From Amorphophallus konjac (Eukaryota > Streptophyta > Magnoliopsida > Alismatales > Araceae): 64,000 nt of DNA. Location of the stretch: positions 234,035,224 through 234,099,223 of the forward strand of contig CM040118.1 of the NCBI GenBank assembly GCA_022559845.1. Reading direction: 5' to 3'. Within the stretch, counting starts at the first letter, position 1. Each line of letters begins with the position of its first letter. The notes under the pieces were generated by a model, which searched no databases, had not been told where the DNA came from, and saw nothing but the letters and a program-made list of their open reading frames with translations. Positions 24,562 through 35,786 of this stretch are shown one piece after another. The position numbers and the translations under genes were made by a program.

Positions 24562-26760
24562 AGTAATGTGGGACCCAATTCAAATTGGGTCCAAAGATAG
24601 TTTTCAATTTATCCAAATCACACTTAGGAACCCACATTTGTTTTACTGTTCTTTTCAGTGATTTCATGTGGATTGATTCTTCCTTCTTGGCATTTCTCAG
24701 TGGGTGTTGAATGAGCCTATTCCTATTAAAATTATGATGTTTCCGAACAGAGAAATTATTGTTTGGCCTCTTAGAGGAAACACGTGTGTGCTGAGCATAA
24801 TTCATGTAACCATTTTTATTCAAATGAAAATTGTGCTGAAGGTGATGCATGATTGCATGCTTTCCTTGATCACTAGCATGCTAAACTTTCTTAGCGAAAC
24901 TGTTCACCTTTCTAGTGACATCAATAGGAATGGTCGTGTGAAAACCTTTGTTCCACAACTGTTGCACAGGAGCAGTTATAGTCTCAGGATTTCCTGACTT
25001 AGCTTGCTGACCAGTGGATTGACTGGATTTGCTGGTCGAAACCTTCAATGTAGAGACAGATTTGGAACTGGATGATGTTTCCAGTTTTTCTTTGCCCTTG
25101 GCGGGGCAGAACGTGACAGTTTCAAATTCAAAGGATTTTTTACTTGTGGGATAGTATCCTAATCCCTCCCTATTGAAGTTTACCCTCGACCCCAGAAGGG
25201 CATCCAGATTGTTTCTCCCCTCTGTAAATTTTTCTAGCATTTTTCCTTTGTCCTCAATCTCCTTCTGAAGTTCATTACATTGGTCCTGGAGTTCCTGATT
25301 AACTTTTCTAACCGCCTCATATTTTTATGCAATCAGTCTAAACTCCTTTTTACTCTCTTCAGTTTTACTCTTCAGCTCATTCATCCTAGCTAGATTTTCC
25401 TCTCTTTCCATTCTAAACTTCTCGATCTCACTTCTAGCCTGATCTAGCTCAATGGCCATCTCCTTGGTTTTCATGTTATCCGTAACAGCAATAGAGTGTT
25501 CCTCATAAACAGAGTGAAACTTTCGTTTAAGTATTCTGTGCTCCTTGGTTAGAAAATTATATTTAGCTAACAGGTCGCCATAGGCGTCCTCCCAATCGTC
25601 CAAAGTAAAATTCTCAAATAAGTTCGTTACCTCTTCCTCATGGTTGGCCATGAGGTAAGTCTTCTCTTCACCTTCACTGGACGAGGTGGCTTCTGGATCC
25701 TCCTCCTCGTCGCTCCATGTGCATAGCATGGCTTTCTTCTTCTTGTGCACCATCTTCTTCTGGTATCCGGGAGCCTTAGCTTGCAGCTCTGGACATTCAC
25801 TTTTCATGTGACCAGGTTTCTGACAATGGTAGCATGTAACTTTCTTAGCAAACCGGTTCTTCTCAAGTTCTCGTTCAGGAGACTTCCTTGCAGCATTAAA
25901 TCTCTTTCTCCTGTAGAATTTCCCTTTAGTCCACAAGAACTTTCTGAATTGCCTGGTGAGCATGGCCTGCTCGCCCTTGTCCAGGCTGAGAATCCGTCAG
26001 AGTCTTCGCTGCTACCACCACTGCTGCTGCTGCTGCTGCTCTTCTTAGTATGTCGTGAGACTTTCATAGCAACATTCTTTTCCTTTCTGTCATGTCCATC
26101 ATTCCCTTGTCTGAAGTTCATTTCGTGGGTCATGAGAGACCCAATCAGCTGGGTTACTGACATGGTGGATAAATCTCTAGATTCCTCTATGACGGCCACC
26201 TTAGTATCCCAGATGGGAGTTAGGGACCTAAGGATCTTCCTGACAATGTCTTCTTGCTGAATCTCCTTTCCAAATCCTCTCAGACTATTGATGATCACAG
26301 ACAATCTAGCATACATTTCTGTGATCGACTCCTCTAGCTTCATCTTAAACAACTCATACTGAGTTGTAAGCATATTGATCTTGGTAGCTTTCACTTGAGA
26401 TGTGCCCTCATAAATTAACTGCAATTCATCCCACATTTTCTTTGCAGTCTTGCACGCTGAAATCCTCAAGTACTCTTCCGGGTGGACGGCGCACTGTATG
26501 ATGCTAAGAGCTGTCCAATTCAGTGCGGAAAGTTTAACCTGTTCCTCTGTCCACATGTCTTCGTTCGGTGGAAGTTGGTACGGACCATCTGTAATTACTC
26601 TCTAGAGCTTGTGGCTTTGGGCCCTGATAAAGACTTCCATCCTGTTCTTCCAAAAGAAATAGTTATTACCATCGAAGAAAGGGGGACGGGTGATTGACTG
26701 CCCTTCAGCAATGTAGCTGCGAGGACCAGCGGATCCATTTCCCTAGCCGTTGGACCACAT
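24554..26760 (-). pseudogene. Copia gag, Sirevirus-like, broken
   Basis: Starts at ATG 26758-26760, just inside the primer-binding site. The UBN2-type gag domain runs from FFDGNNYFFWKNRM through MWDELQLIYEGTSQVKATK and EMYARLSVIINSLRGFG. A zinc knuckle CYHCQKPGHMKSEC lies near 25800-25840, followed by an acidic, coiled-coil-like tail and an REGLGY motif near 25160. Stops at 26743-26745, 26602-26604 (TAG where Trp is expected), 25325-25327 and about 24881, a frameshift near 25970 and another at the junction with pol break it. The REGLGY motif is shared with the gag at 57347-59866. Confidence 0.88.
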
Positions 26761-26774
26761 ATTGGGAAATACCC

Positions 26775-26786
26775 GCTCTGATACCA
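26775..26786 (-). other. Primer-binding site of the copia element
   Basis: Minus strand TGGTATCAGAGC, complementary to the initiator methionine tRNA 3' end, two bases from the 5' LTR edge. Confidence 0.9.
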
Positions 26787-26788
26787 AG

Positions 26789-28875
26789 TGATACAAGAAA
26801 TATAAAGTGATCTAGAAGAGGAGGGGATGAATAGATCACTTTTTTCAACCGATTAAAAAAATTACTGAAGAATGATTCACTTAAAACAAGCAATCTCGGA
26901 GTTGAACCCACAAAAATGTAGTGCGGACAATAGCTCGAGTGGATAGAAGGCACACCACAAAATCACCACATACAATCACACGAGTACCCAGAGGTTTTTA
27001 AGGTGGTTCGGTCAGACCTCCAGTCTGCCTATGTCCACCCCTCACTTCAAATCGAAGTGAGGCTTCCACTAGCACCTGCTAGCAAAGCAGACTCAGTCTG
27101 CGACAACGGCTGATTCACAGCTTCACCAGGGGAACACCCTCCCCTCTTCCTCCACACCCGGAGGGAACCCTAAGGACGCCAAGTCCCTAGAAACCAGGAA
27201 ACAAGTTCCTCTTCCTCCAACCGGAGGGAACACTAGTGATCTGCAGTCACTAGAACCAGAGACCAAGGTCTCTCTTCCTCTGAATCCCAGAGGGAACACC
27301 TCTTCTACGAGAGAGAACAATACTGCAACCTCTGTTGCAAGTAAACCAGAGAGAACACGTCTCTCTCTTCCCCTGAACACCAGGAGGTAACACAGAGAAC
27401 TTTCAATCAAGAAGGAAAAACATATAAAAATGAAAACAAGAAAGAAGGAATCCAAATTTCAGAAACTGGAAACAATATAGCTCAAACTGAGCAGCAGACT
27501 TCGGATTTGATCCGTAAGTCAATACCCATCTTTTGATCGCTCTTCTGCTCTCTCTTCTCTCTCAACTGGAACACTCTAGTTTCTCAGGGAGGCTCTTTCT
27601 CTTCTGCTCTCGCTCAAATTTCTTTACTGTAACCTCGGAGCTCCTCGCTTTTTCGTAGATGGTGAGGCAGTGCTTTTATAAGCGATCAGGAGGGTTCATG
27701 CAAGGCGTGTGCTTCCCGCGCTCGATCCAGAACCTTCTTGCCACGTGCCCTTATAGCATTGGTTCCTTTAGTATTGGATCATGTGCACCCCAGTCACTGG
27801 GGAATATTCTTCCTCGGACCACCTTCTTCTTTTTGTTTTTTTTTCTTCTCCTGCAAAGAGATTAAAACCATTAAAAACTCAGGGCCACAAAAACTAAAAC
27901 TGCATGAGGTATGTGATAGCAATATGAGATGCACTATACTAAGAACGACACGAGATACACAAGTTGACTACAACACGAAATAAAGAGAGAATGACACGAG
28001 GTCATATGAGAATAGCACGAGGTGAGAAGGAAATAACACGGAGTGAAACGATAGAAACACACGATCAGAGGAACCTTGGACGAAGATAGAAAGAAGCAAC
28101 ACGAAGACATAAAACAACACTAAGACACAAACATAGAAATAACAAGAAGACTCAAACACAAAAATAACACGAAGACACAAGCACAAAAGATAACACGAAG
28201 ACACAAGCACAAAAGATAACATGAAGACACAAACACAGAAACAACGAAGACATTAAAAAATGACTCGAATACAAAGTTGCTCGAACTTATGAACGACTCG
28301 AAGACGAGGATGACACGGGCTGAAAACAACACGAAGACGAAAATAGAAACCGACACGAAGTGTGGTCACAAAGCAAAAAGGACACGGGGTCTAGGAAAAA
28401 CAACACGAAGACAGAAGACGGGAACGGCTACAACGACACGTGATAAAACAGTGAAAGCAGGAAAACGACTCGAGTAACTACAGTAAATGACACGAAAACA
28501 CAAGAGCAAAAATAAAAAAGGATGACTCGAGATGAGCAACTAAATACTGAAGAAACGACACGAGGTTCATAGGAAAACGACTCGAAGTTCATCAGAACAA
28601 ATCGAGCTGCTTCAGTAAACAGCACGAAGACGATCAACAAACATAGTTGGAACAACACGACGTACAAAAGGACAACACGAAGTGTAGTAAACACAAACAA
28701 CACGAAGTATGAAAGGAACAGTACGGATATGCAAGGTACTACCTCATAGCAGTTTTTCTGTTAATCATGGAAATTTCAAATGCATAACATTACGTAAGAT
28801 ATCTGATTAAAATGACAATATTTAACATAGTGATGCTCATCATCAAAACACTAGGGAAGTCACGAAAAACCAACA
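26789..28875 (-). repeat. 5' LTR of the copia element
   Basis: 2087 bp, nearly the same as the 3' LTR. It holds the hairpin series (about 27040-27395), the TATA box (27673-27680) and the motif array (27945-28720). In transcription it acts as the promoter for the minus-strand element RNA. Confidence 0.93.
27673..27680 (-). promoter_or_regulatory. TATA box of the copia 5' LTR
   Basis: TATAAAAG on the minus strand at the same place as in the 3' LTR; the upstream array then lies within about 1.1 kb. Confidence 0.7.
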
Positions 28876-30065
28876 TGGACCTTTCGCCCTCGTTAATGAA
28901 TAAACCCCTTTGCTTCGACATTTAACCAATGTCGATGAACAAACTATCATTGGCCCTTGTCACCATCGGTAAGACCGGTCAGTATCCCCTTAACACGGAC
29001 CTTTCATCCTCGTTAATGAATAAACCTGACTTTGCTTCGGCATTTAGCCAATGTCGACGAATAAACCACCATTGACCCATGTCACCATCGGCAAGATAGG
29101 TCAACTTACCCTTAACTTGGACCTTTTGCCCTCGTTAATGAATAGCCCCGTTGCTTCGACATTTAACCAATGTCGACGAATAAACCACCATTGACCCTTG
29201 TCACCATCGACAAGATCGGTCAACTTTCCCTTAACTTGGACCTTTCTCCCTCGTTAATGAATAAGCCCCTTTGCTTTGACATTTAACCAATGTCGATGAA
29301 CAAACTATCATTGGCCCTTGTCACCATTGGCAAGACCGGTCAGTATCCCCTTAACTTGGACCTTTCGTCCTCGTTAATGACAAAACCCCCTTTGCTTCGA
29401 CATTTAACCAATGTCGATGAACAAACTATCATTGGCCCTTGTCACCATCGGCAAGATCGGTCGACTTTCCCTTAACTTGGACCTTTCACCCTCATTAATG
29501 AATAACCCCATTTGCTATGGCATTTAACCAATGTTGACGAACAAACCAGCATTGACCCTTGTCATCATCGACAAGATCGGTCAACTTTTTCTTAACTTGG
29601 ACCTTTCGCCCTCGTTAATGAATATGCCCCTTTGCTTCGACATTGAACCAATGTCGATGAACAAACCATCATCGGCCCTTGTCACCATCGGCAAGACCAG
29701 TCAGTATCCCTTTAACTTGGACCTTTCATCCTTGTTAATGAATAAACCCATTTGCTTCGGCATTTAACCAATGTCGATAAATAAGCCACCATTGACCCTT
29801 CTCATCATTGACAAGATCGGTCAACTTTCCCTTAACTTGGACCTTTCATCCTCATTGATGAACCAACCTGTCTTTGCTTCGACATTTAACCGATGTCAAT
29901 GAACGAACTACTATTGGCCCTTGTCACCATCGGCAAGACCGGTCAGTACTCCGTTGACCCAGACCTTTCATCCCCGTCGATAAACAAAGCTCCATTTTTG
30001 CTTCGACATTTAACCAATGTCGGCAAACAAACCCCCACTCGCCTTGGCGACAATTCCGTGAGCCG
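28876..30065 (+). repeat. 120-bp tandem array of the Tat 3' region, right of the copia insertion
   Basis: Units start with GGACCTTTC at 28877, 28997, 29119, 29238, 29358, 29479, 29599, 29719 and 29839, then a degraded one at about 29960. Each contains GCTTCGACATTTAACCAATG and CCCTTGTCACCATCG. Two unit types alternate (see findings). Short frames in it are artefacts of the repeat. Confidence 0.95.
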
Positions 30066-30459
30066 ACTCATTGTCAAAGGTCCTCAACAAATACTGCAGA
30101 TTGATGATGAATATATTAAAAAAATTGATGGAATGACAAAATATACAAATGAGGTTTAAAATAGAGATGCCTGGTCAAACTTACCTGGGCACTCCGGAGA
30201 AGGGCAAAATGACTATAACCCGGCTGTGGTGAAAGCCCGAAAGGGCACTGTAGGTAAAATCGGGTACTCCGCCACGTGAAAACCTGAAAGGGCGCGTGGG
30301 CAAAAGTAAGAGGGGGTCGGTTCCGATGAAAACTCAAAAGGGCACTTGTACCGGTGATGTGTTAAAAAAAAGAGAGAGAGAGAGAATGATGAATGATGAT
30401 GATACATCCTCCGTTCTGAGGACCCTTCTCAGGGTCAAAGTAGAATATTCCTCCAAGTC
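30066..30459 (+). repeat. Spacer cassette with triple GAAAACC motif (copy 2)
   Basis: Matches 17440-17650 in order: AATAGAGATGCC, GGGCAAAATGACTATAACCC, then GAAAGCCCGAAAGGGC, GAAAACCTGAAAGGGCGC and GAAAACTCAAAAGGGC. A short GA microsatellite lies at about 30370-30385. Confidence 0.75.
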
Positions 30460-31322
30460 CTACCGAGGAACAAACCAGCATTGACCCTTGTCACCATCAA
30501 CAGGACTGGTCAGCATTCCCTTAACTTGGACCTTTCGTCCTCGATGATGAATAAACATATCTTTGCTTTGACATTTAACTGATGTCGATGAACAAACTGA
30601 CTCTGACCCTTGTCAGCATCGGCAAGACCGGTCAGCATCCCCTTAACTTGGACCTTTCGTCCTCGTTAATGAGCAAACCCGTTTGCTTCGGCATTCAACC
30701 AATGTCGACAAATAACCAGTTTTGGCCCTTGTCACCATTGGCGAGATCAATAAATAAACCTTCGGCCCTGACCTTCCATCCCGGCCGATGAATAAACCTC
30801 TTGCTTCGATAATTAACCTGTGCCGATGAATAAACTTGCCCTTTCATTCTCTTCGTTGTTCGCAGGAGTTGATGTATCTACCCCTGACTCGGGCCCTTCG
30901 CCCCTGTCAGGGAATGAACATGCTCTCCGTCCTTGACGTTCGAGTTCGTGGGCGAGTATGTTATTCACAAACTTCGTCACCATCGGCAGGGTTTTGCAAA
31001 CAGACCTTTTCACTCTACCCTCTGGCCCTGGTGGCCGCAACACCTCTACATTTAGGCATTCAGCCAACTTTAGCTAAAGCTAGGCCTTGGGAACGGTTGC
31101 GCCGCGGTGGAGCGAACTCCTCATACCTTCGCTAAAGGCGTGAGCGCTCTCTTGCCCTAGTAACTCGTACATTGAACAAGTTAGTTAAAAGAAAAGGAAA
31201 ATAAGGCTGTAACCCAACGACAAATGTCAAGGCATTTCATTTCTATGAAAGGGCAAGATACATGGCACTTGGGATATCTCCCAGGATACATGAAAGTTCA
31301 CCAAAAGAAAAGAAGACAAAGG
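30460..31322 (+). repeat. Further 120-bp units, then unassigned Tat 3' region
   Basis: Two or three more units begin at 30528, 30650 and about 30765, increasingly degraded. Bases 30860-31322 hold no recognisable gene; they separate the array from the end of the antisense gene. Confidence 0.65.
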
Positions 31323-31520
31323 CTACTGCAGCGAGTGCCAGAAGATGCCCTCGAATTCTAAGATCCCCAAGGAGGGGTGACGGACCAGCTCCTGCAGGCG
31401 AGACTCGGCGGTTTCTAACTGTAACAACTTCTCCTCAAGAGAGGCGGCCTGACCATCTGCCAACTCCGCCTCCTCTATGCTATGGACTTCCTGTTGCTCA
31501 GCCAATCCCAGCTTTGTTTC
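31323..31520 (-). pseudogene. Antisense gene of the Tat 3' region, last segment
   Basis: Minus-strand frame ending at 31323, with KLGLAEQQEVHSIEEAELA and SLEEKLLQLETAESRLQ, a leucine- and glutamate-rich coiled-coil-like tail. It was separated from its upstream exon (34168 onward) by the solo LTR 31521-34167; deleting that LTR and one GTTTC copy restores one continuous frame. Antisense additional ORFs are known in 3' regions of Tat elements; function unknown. Confidence 0.7.
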
Positions 31521-32651
31521 TGTTGGGATGCTAGGCCTGGATTCATAGGGGGGGTGAATGAATCCCCCAAAAATGCCCAATTAAAAACTGTAACTAGACA
31601 CAAATGCGCAATTAAAACTATTCAAGCTCTACAACATAAGGTGGACAATGATTCTCTTGATCAAACATTTGAGCTGCAAGAATGCATACTTCTAAGTAGA
31701 CCTATGCTATTGACCAAACCCAATCAAGAAATCAAATGCAACTTAGACGCTCAGATGACTTGAGTGAATTTGACACTCTCCCGTAACAATGATCAAGAAT
31801 TCAATGTGACTCTCTTAAAACCGGGGTCAAATGTTCGGTGTGCAAACCAAAAACCCACTAGATGGGAAATAAAGATCGAGCCTAAGCATACATCTAGTGA
31901 ATCAGACAAGGCAATCAAACCACGATCGACAGAAGATTTTTAGGTGGTTCGGTCCTCCAGACCTACGTCCACACCACACTCAAACCAGAGTGTGGATTCA
32001 CGCTGATACATAGCTTAACTACTGGGCCTCACAGCTTGCCAACAACCGCTGACTAACAGCTTGACCGCTGGGCAATACAGCTTAGCCGACCAAAGGAACC
32101 GATCACCTGCAACCGTTGAGCGACACAGCTTGCTCTGCTGACTTACAGCTTGAAACAAAGGTATAAAAAAAAACAAAGGATGAAGAATCACAGCGACTGA
32201 AAGCTGGATGAAATTGAAAAACAACTGTGGCTCTCACAGGAGCTGACTGGATTGGATCTGATCCAAATTTCAGTTGAGCAGGTCTTCAAGTAGCTTCACT
32301 TTCTTTTCCTTGAACTCTCTCTCACTCTTTCTTCCTCTTCCTCTCTCTCACGAACTCTCAGTCTCTTCTTCTTCTTCTCACTACTTTCATGCTACTCTTT
32401 CAGATTGTCTCTAATCTCTCTCTTTCTTTCTTTCTTTCTTCCTCTCTTCAGCTCTACTCTCTTTTCTTCTCTTCGTGATCTCATTCTCTTTTGATCCCTT
32501 CTTTCTTCTTCTTTTTCCTTCTCTATTGCTCTCTCTTTTCTTCTCTTTATCTCACGAACACTCTTTTTCTTCTGATCTATTCTTCTCTACTACTCTCCTC
32601 ATTCTTTCTTTTTCTTCCTCATCGTTGTTCTTCTGATTACAGAAGAGGGAT

Positions 32652-32659
32652 CTTATATA
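32652..32659 (-). promoter_or_regulatory. TATA box of the solo LTR
   Basis: TATATAAG on the minus strand, between the motif array and the pyrimidine-rich stretch, as in the related LTRs. Confidence 0.6.
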
Positions 32660-32879
32660 TCTTCAGTCTGGGACCCACGGGCTCACGCATTGGGCGTGTG
32701 GAGGGAACACTCCCGCCAAGAGGCTTCTGGAAACCCTTAGCCACGTGTCAGAATCTGAGCACCGTAGCTTTCCACGTGGCAGCCTTTTTCTTGGACGATC
32801 TACCTTGGATCACGTGCCCTCCTTAAGGTCAGGAGCAGTTGTCCTAATAATATGTTAGAACATATAACAGTTACACCGG

Positions 32880-34030
32880 TATGAGTGTTGCACCGACTTG
32901 ATAAGGTATAAAGGCAGGCATGCATAGACTCAATATAGCATAAGATCACATATGCACGGACTCATTATGGCTTTAGGGCAAGGAGATGCACAGACTATGT
33001 GTGTGCATACTGCAGGCAATGCACCGACTCTATATGCCAAACCACAAGTTGCACAGACTTAATCATCATATGAGCAGATATGCACAGACCGTATTGTGAC
33101 ACAAGACAAGAATGCACTAACTTAGTGAGATAGTAAACAGAAACTGTACCAAGAAGATCATACATGAAAAATCATTGCTCAGACTTCATGTGCAACTAGC
33201 AGTAGATAGCGGTGCTAATTACAGAACCTACGCCCAAGAGTGATGGGCATGGACAGACTTACTGACATGCAACATCAATGATTGCACCGACTCAATGTGC
33301 CTTAGCACAGAATGTATTGACTTCAATCCGTGCATCATCAAAGATTGCACAGACTTATTATGCAACTTGCCTTTGCATGCACAGACTTGAGACTCATGAC
33401 ACTCTTATGCATAGACTTGCCTAAGAGGTGTTGCATAGACTTTATGTACATGGTGCAGAAGTTGCACCGACTTGATATGCCTAGACTTATACCAGACTTG
33501 CACAGCACAAACTCGTTCTGACTGACTTAGACTAAGCACCGACTAACACAACCTTGTAGAGAGAGAAACAAATGCATTGACTCAGACTTTATGAACTCAA
33601 CAAAGATGAATGCACTGACCTATTTCCAACTAACATGAAACGATGCACAAACCTTGGAAACATACGAGCAGATATACACATGCTAGCATAGAGCATAGAG
33701 AAGATGTGCACCGACCGTGTGCAGACACATGACAATCATGTACTAACTTATATGCTCGTAGGAACTAGATTTGCACAGACTTCGACTGCGTGTGATACAG
33801 TGCATTGCACCGACTTGCATCTGCCCAGACACTGTGCACGGACTTGAATGCACAAACCTAGATGCACATGAACAGTGACATGCACTGACTTTGTTGTGTA
33901 GCCTAGTATGATAAACCACAAGTATGCATCATCATGATGTGCTAAACATAAGTGAATGCACTGACCTTGAAATGCACATTCATAGGGTCTGCACAGACCT
34001 TGGTCCCTAAAATGCATATGAGTCAGACAG
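32880..34030 (-). repeat. U3 array of a TGCACAGACTT / TGCACCGACTT motif
   Basis: About 35 dispersed copies of TGCA(C/T)(A/C)GACTT and variants, for example near 32890, 33050, 33240, 33350, 33375, 33465, 33770 and 33810. It occupies the same place in the LTR as the TGTACAGACTT array of the 51402 element and shares the GACTT core. Confidence 0.8.
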
Positions 34031-34167
34031 GACCCTTTGAAGGTGTGTGCCTTACAAAAGCAGTATGCAATAAGCAAACTCATTAGCTCAGCATCATTAA
34101 ATCTTTCATATGCAGACACCTGGTGACTTATAGTGTTTGCTATCATCAAAACCACAGGGGCACAACA

Positions 34168-35786
34168 GTTTCAGCCCGGAAGAGTTCAGTACGGAGTTCA
34201 GCTATCCTAGCTCTTAGGAAAGTCCGGCACTGGGAAGAGACGCTAGCGGCATCCCGCATCTGCTGGGTAGCTCCTCTCAAAGATGCAAGAGTGCTTCGGC
34301 ACTACGCCCGCTCAAGCTTTATGGCCGTCAACTGGTCAGTTGCACCTTGGCCAAGAAACTCCCTTCTATTCACATGCCTCAAGAGCAGAACCACCCGCTG
34401 CATCCAGTCTTCCATGGGACACCCAAAAGCCAGCAACGTGCCGGAAAGGTGCTCTACCAGACCCCTCAGTTGCACATAAGTCAGATCCGGGCGGGTCGTG
34501 ACAGTTTGCCGTAGTGCCTCCAGATACTGCCACACTAGGTCGCTTGACGACTATAAGCCAAGTGATGACGTATCGGGAAGCTGGAACTCTACTCGATTGT
34601 CCACCGCTGCCCAGATGTCGTCGCTCAGTTCGGAAGACGACGATGGCATATCTTGTAAGGCGCCCACACTAGAACCGGCCTCGATGACTAGCGCAGTAGA
34701 GGAAGTCTCGATGATAGCGACCTATTTCCCGACCTCTGGCAGCGGAGCTGCACTTTAAGCTTTGATAACAGAGGACGTCTGACCTTCATCCCCGGCTTGA
34801 CCGGATGCTACTGGCACTGACTCTGCAGCAAGCATTAAAGCCTTTGAAACCCCGGCCACCTCATCCGCAATTTCTCTCGCTTCTAACTCGGAAGTGCCTT
34901 CTCCTTCTGGGAATAGTTCTCCGCCGATAACAAGTGGTTGGGGTACCAAAGCCGCAATCGGCTGAACGGACCCAACTATTGCCCCTGATGCCTCCAAGCT
35001 CGCCGCTGAAACGAAATCCTTGGGGTATTGCAAAGCTATAGGTCGTAGCACAGGTGAGAGTGTCAGCAAGTCTGCGCCCAGGGGTGGAAGAGGTATCTTC
35101 ACCGTCATGGTCGGCAGGATCACTTCGGCCTGCATAGTTGAAGTCTACAAGGAGAGACAAATATGACATGCTTTAGGAATCCGTCATGAAAATTAACAAG
35201 AAGAGCCGGGAGGTGAAATTGGTAGGTGATCTCTTACCTCTGCCGGCATCAAACTCAGGGCTCCAGCAGCGGAGACCATCGTCTCCGTCAAACCGGCCCC
35301 TTCCCCTATAAAGGGACCAAGTGGCCCAAAGCTACTCCATGCTATCCGGCATGGGCTGAAGGTGGTGTAATCGCTCTCGTAAGCAGAGGATGCCCCAGCT
35401 TCTTCGGTTTTCATCTCCGCAGGGAAAAATTCCTCATCACTGAAGTCACCGCTATAATCCACTTGCTCTGCTGAAGAAGAGCTTTACGCTGGCGCCTGAC
35501 TCTCCCCTTCAACAGGAAACTACTCGGTCAGTTTGACAGTAGGAGCAGCAGCTGAATGAACTTCAGGAATGGGCTCGCTCCCTGGGACGATCTTCCCCCC
35601 AATAGAAACACTTTCAACAGCCCCGGCAATAGGAGGCGAAGGCATCCGGGCATCAACTAAAGTTCAAATGAAGAACGTTCATATAAGCTGAAGGCATTAT
35701 GAATTGAAGAAATCCTATGAATAAACACCAAGATTACCTTCCATTTCATGGCTAGGTGTCGGAGAAGGCATATTTCCCTCGACGGG
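34168..35786 (-). pseudogene. Antisense gene of the Tat 3' region, middle exons with two introns
   Basis: On the minus strand an exon ends at 35738 (GAAG|GTAATC), an 81-bp intron (35737-35657) ends TTTAG, the next exon runs 35656-35238, a 93-bp intron (35237-35145, GTAAGA...TGTAG) follows, and the last exon continues from 35144 to 34168. Both junctions keep the reading frame. The exons encode an acidic, Ser/Glu/Ala-rich protein (MDYSGDFSDEEFFPAEM, then MQAEVILPTMTV, then YLEALRQTVTTRPDLTYVQL). Nonsense codons at 35515, 35485, 34755, 34722, 34555 and 34302 (approximate) show decay. No catalytic domain recognised. Confidence 0.7.

Larger units (their letters stand above)
17874..28875 (-). mobile_element. 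Sirevirus-like Ty1/copia element, complete but mutated
   Basis: Both LTRs, a primer-binding site, a polypurine tract and a copia-order polyprotein (gag, protease, integrase, RT, RNase H) lie on the minus strand. It is flanked by TGGAC at 17869-17873 and 28876-28880. Length 11,002 bp. The long gag with coiled-coil-like tail and the CTCCCCCTTT repeats before the 3' LTR point to the Sirevirus (SIRE/Maximus) lineage. Over about 550 bp, the two LTRs differ at about 2 % of positions. Confidence 0.93.
31521..34167 (-). mobile_element. Solo LTR, related to the 12-kb element's LTR
   Basis: 2647 bp, TGTTGGGATGCTAGGCC...GGGGCACAACA, flanked by GTTTC at 31516-31520 and 34168-34172. No internal region, so it arose by recombination between two LTRs. 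The ends, the AGGTGGTTCGGTCC block (31942) and the order of parts match the LTR at 51402; orientation by that comparison is minus. It contains a hairpin CCACACTC/GAGTGTGG at 31974-31995, a pyrimidine-rich stretch 32300-32640 and a motif array 32880-34030. Confidence 0.93.

Noticed and set aside
29290..29767. Frames encoding MSMNKLSLALVTIGKTGQYP-like proteins
   Set aside because: Translation of the 120-bp array; no conservation beyond the repeat.
32491..32826. Hydrophobic 111-codon frame, membrane-protein-like
   Set aside because: Arises from the pyrimidine-rich CTTTCTT stretch of the solo LTR.
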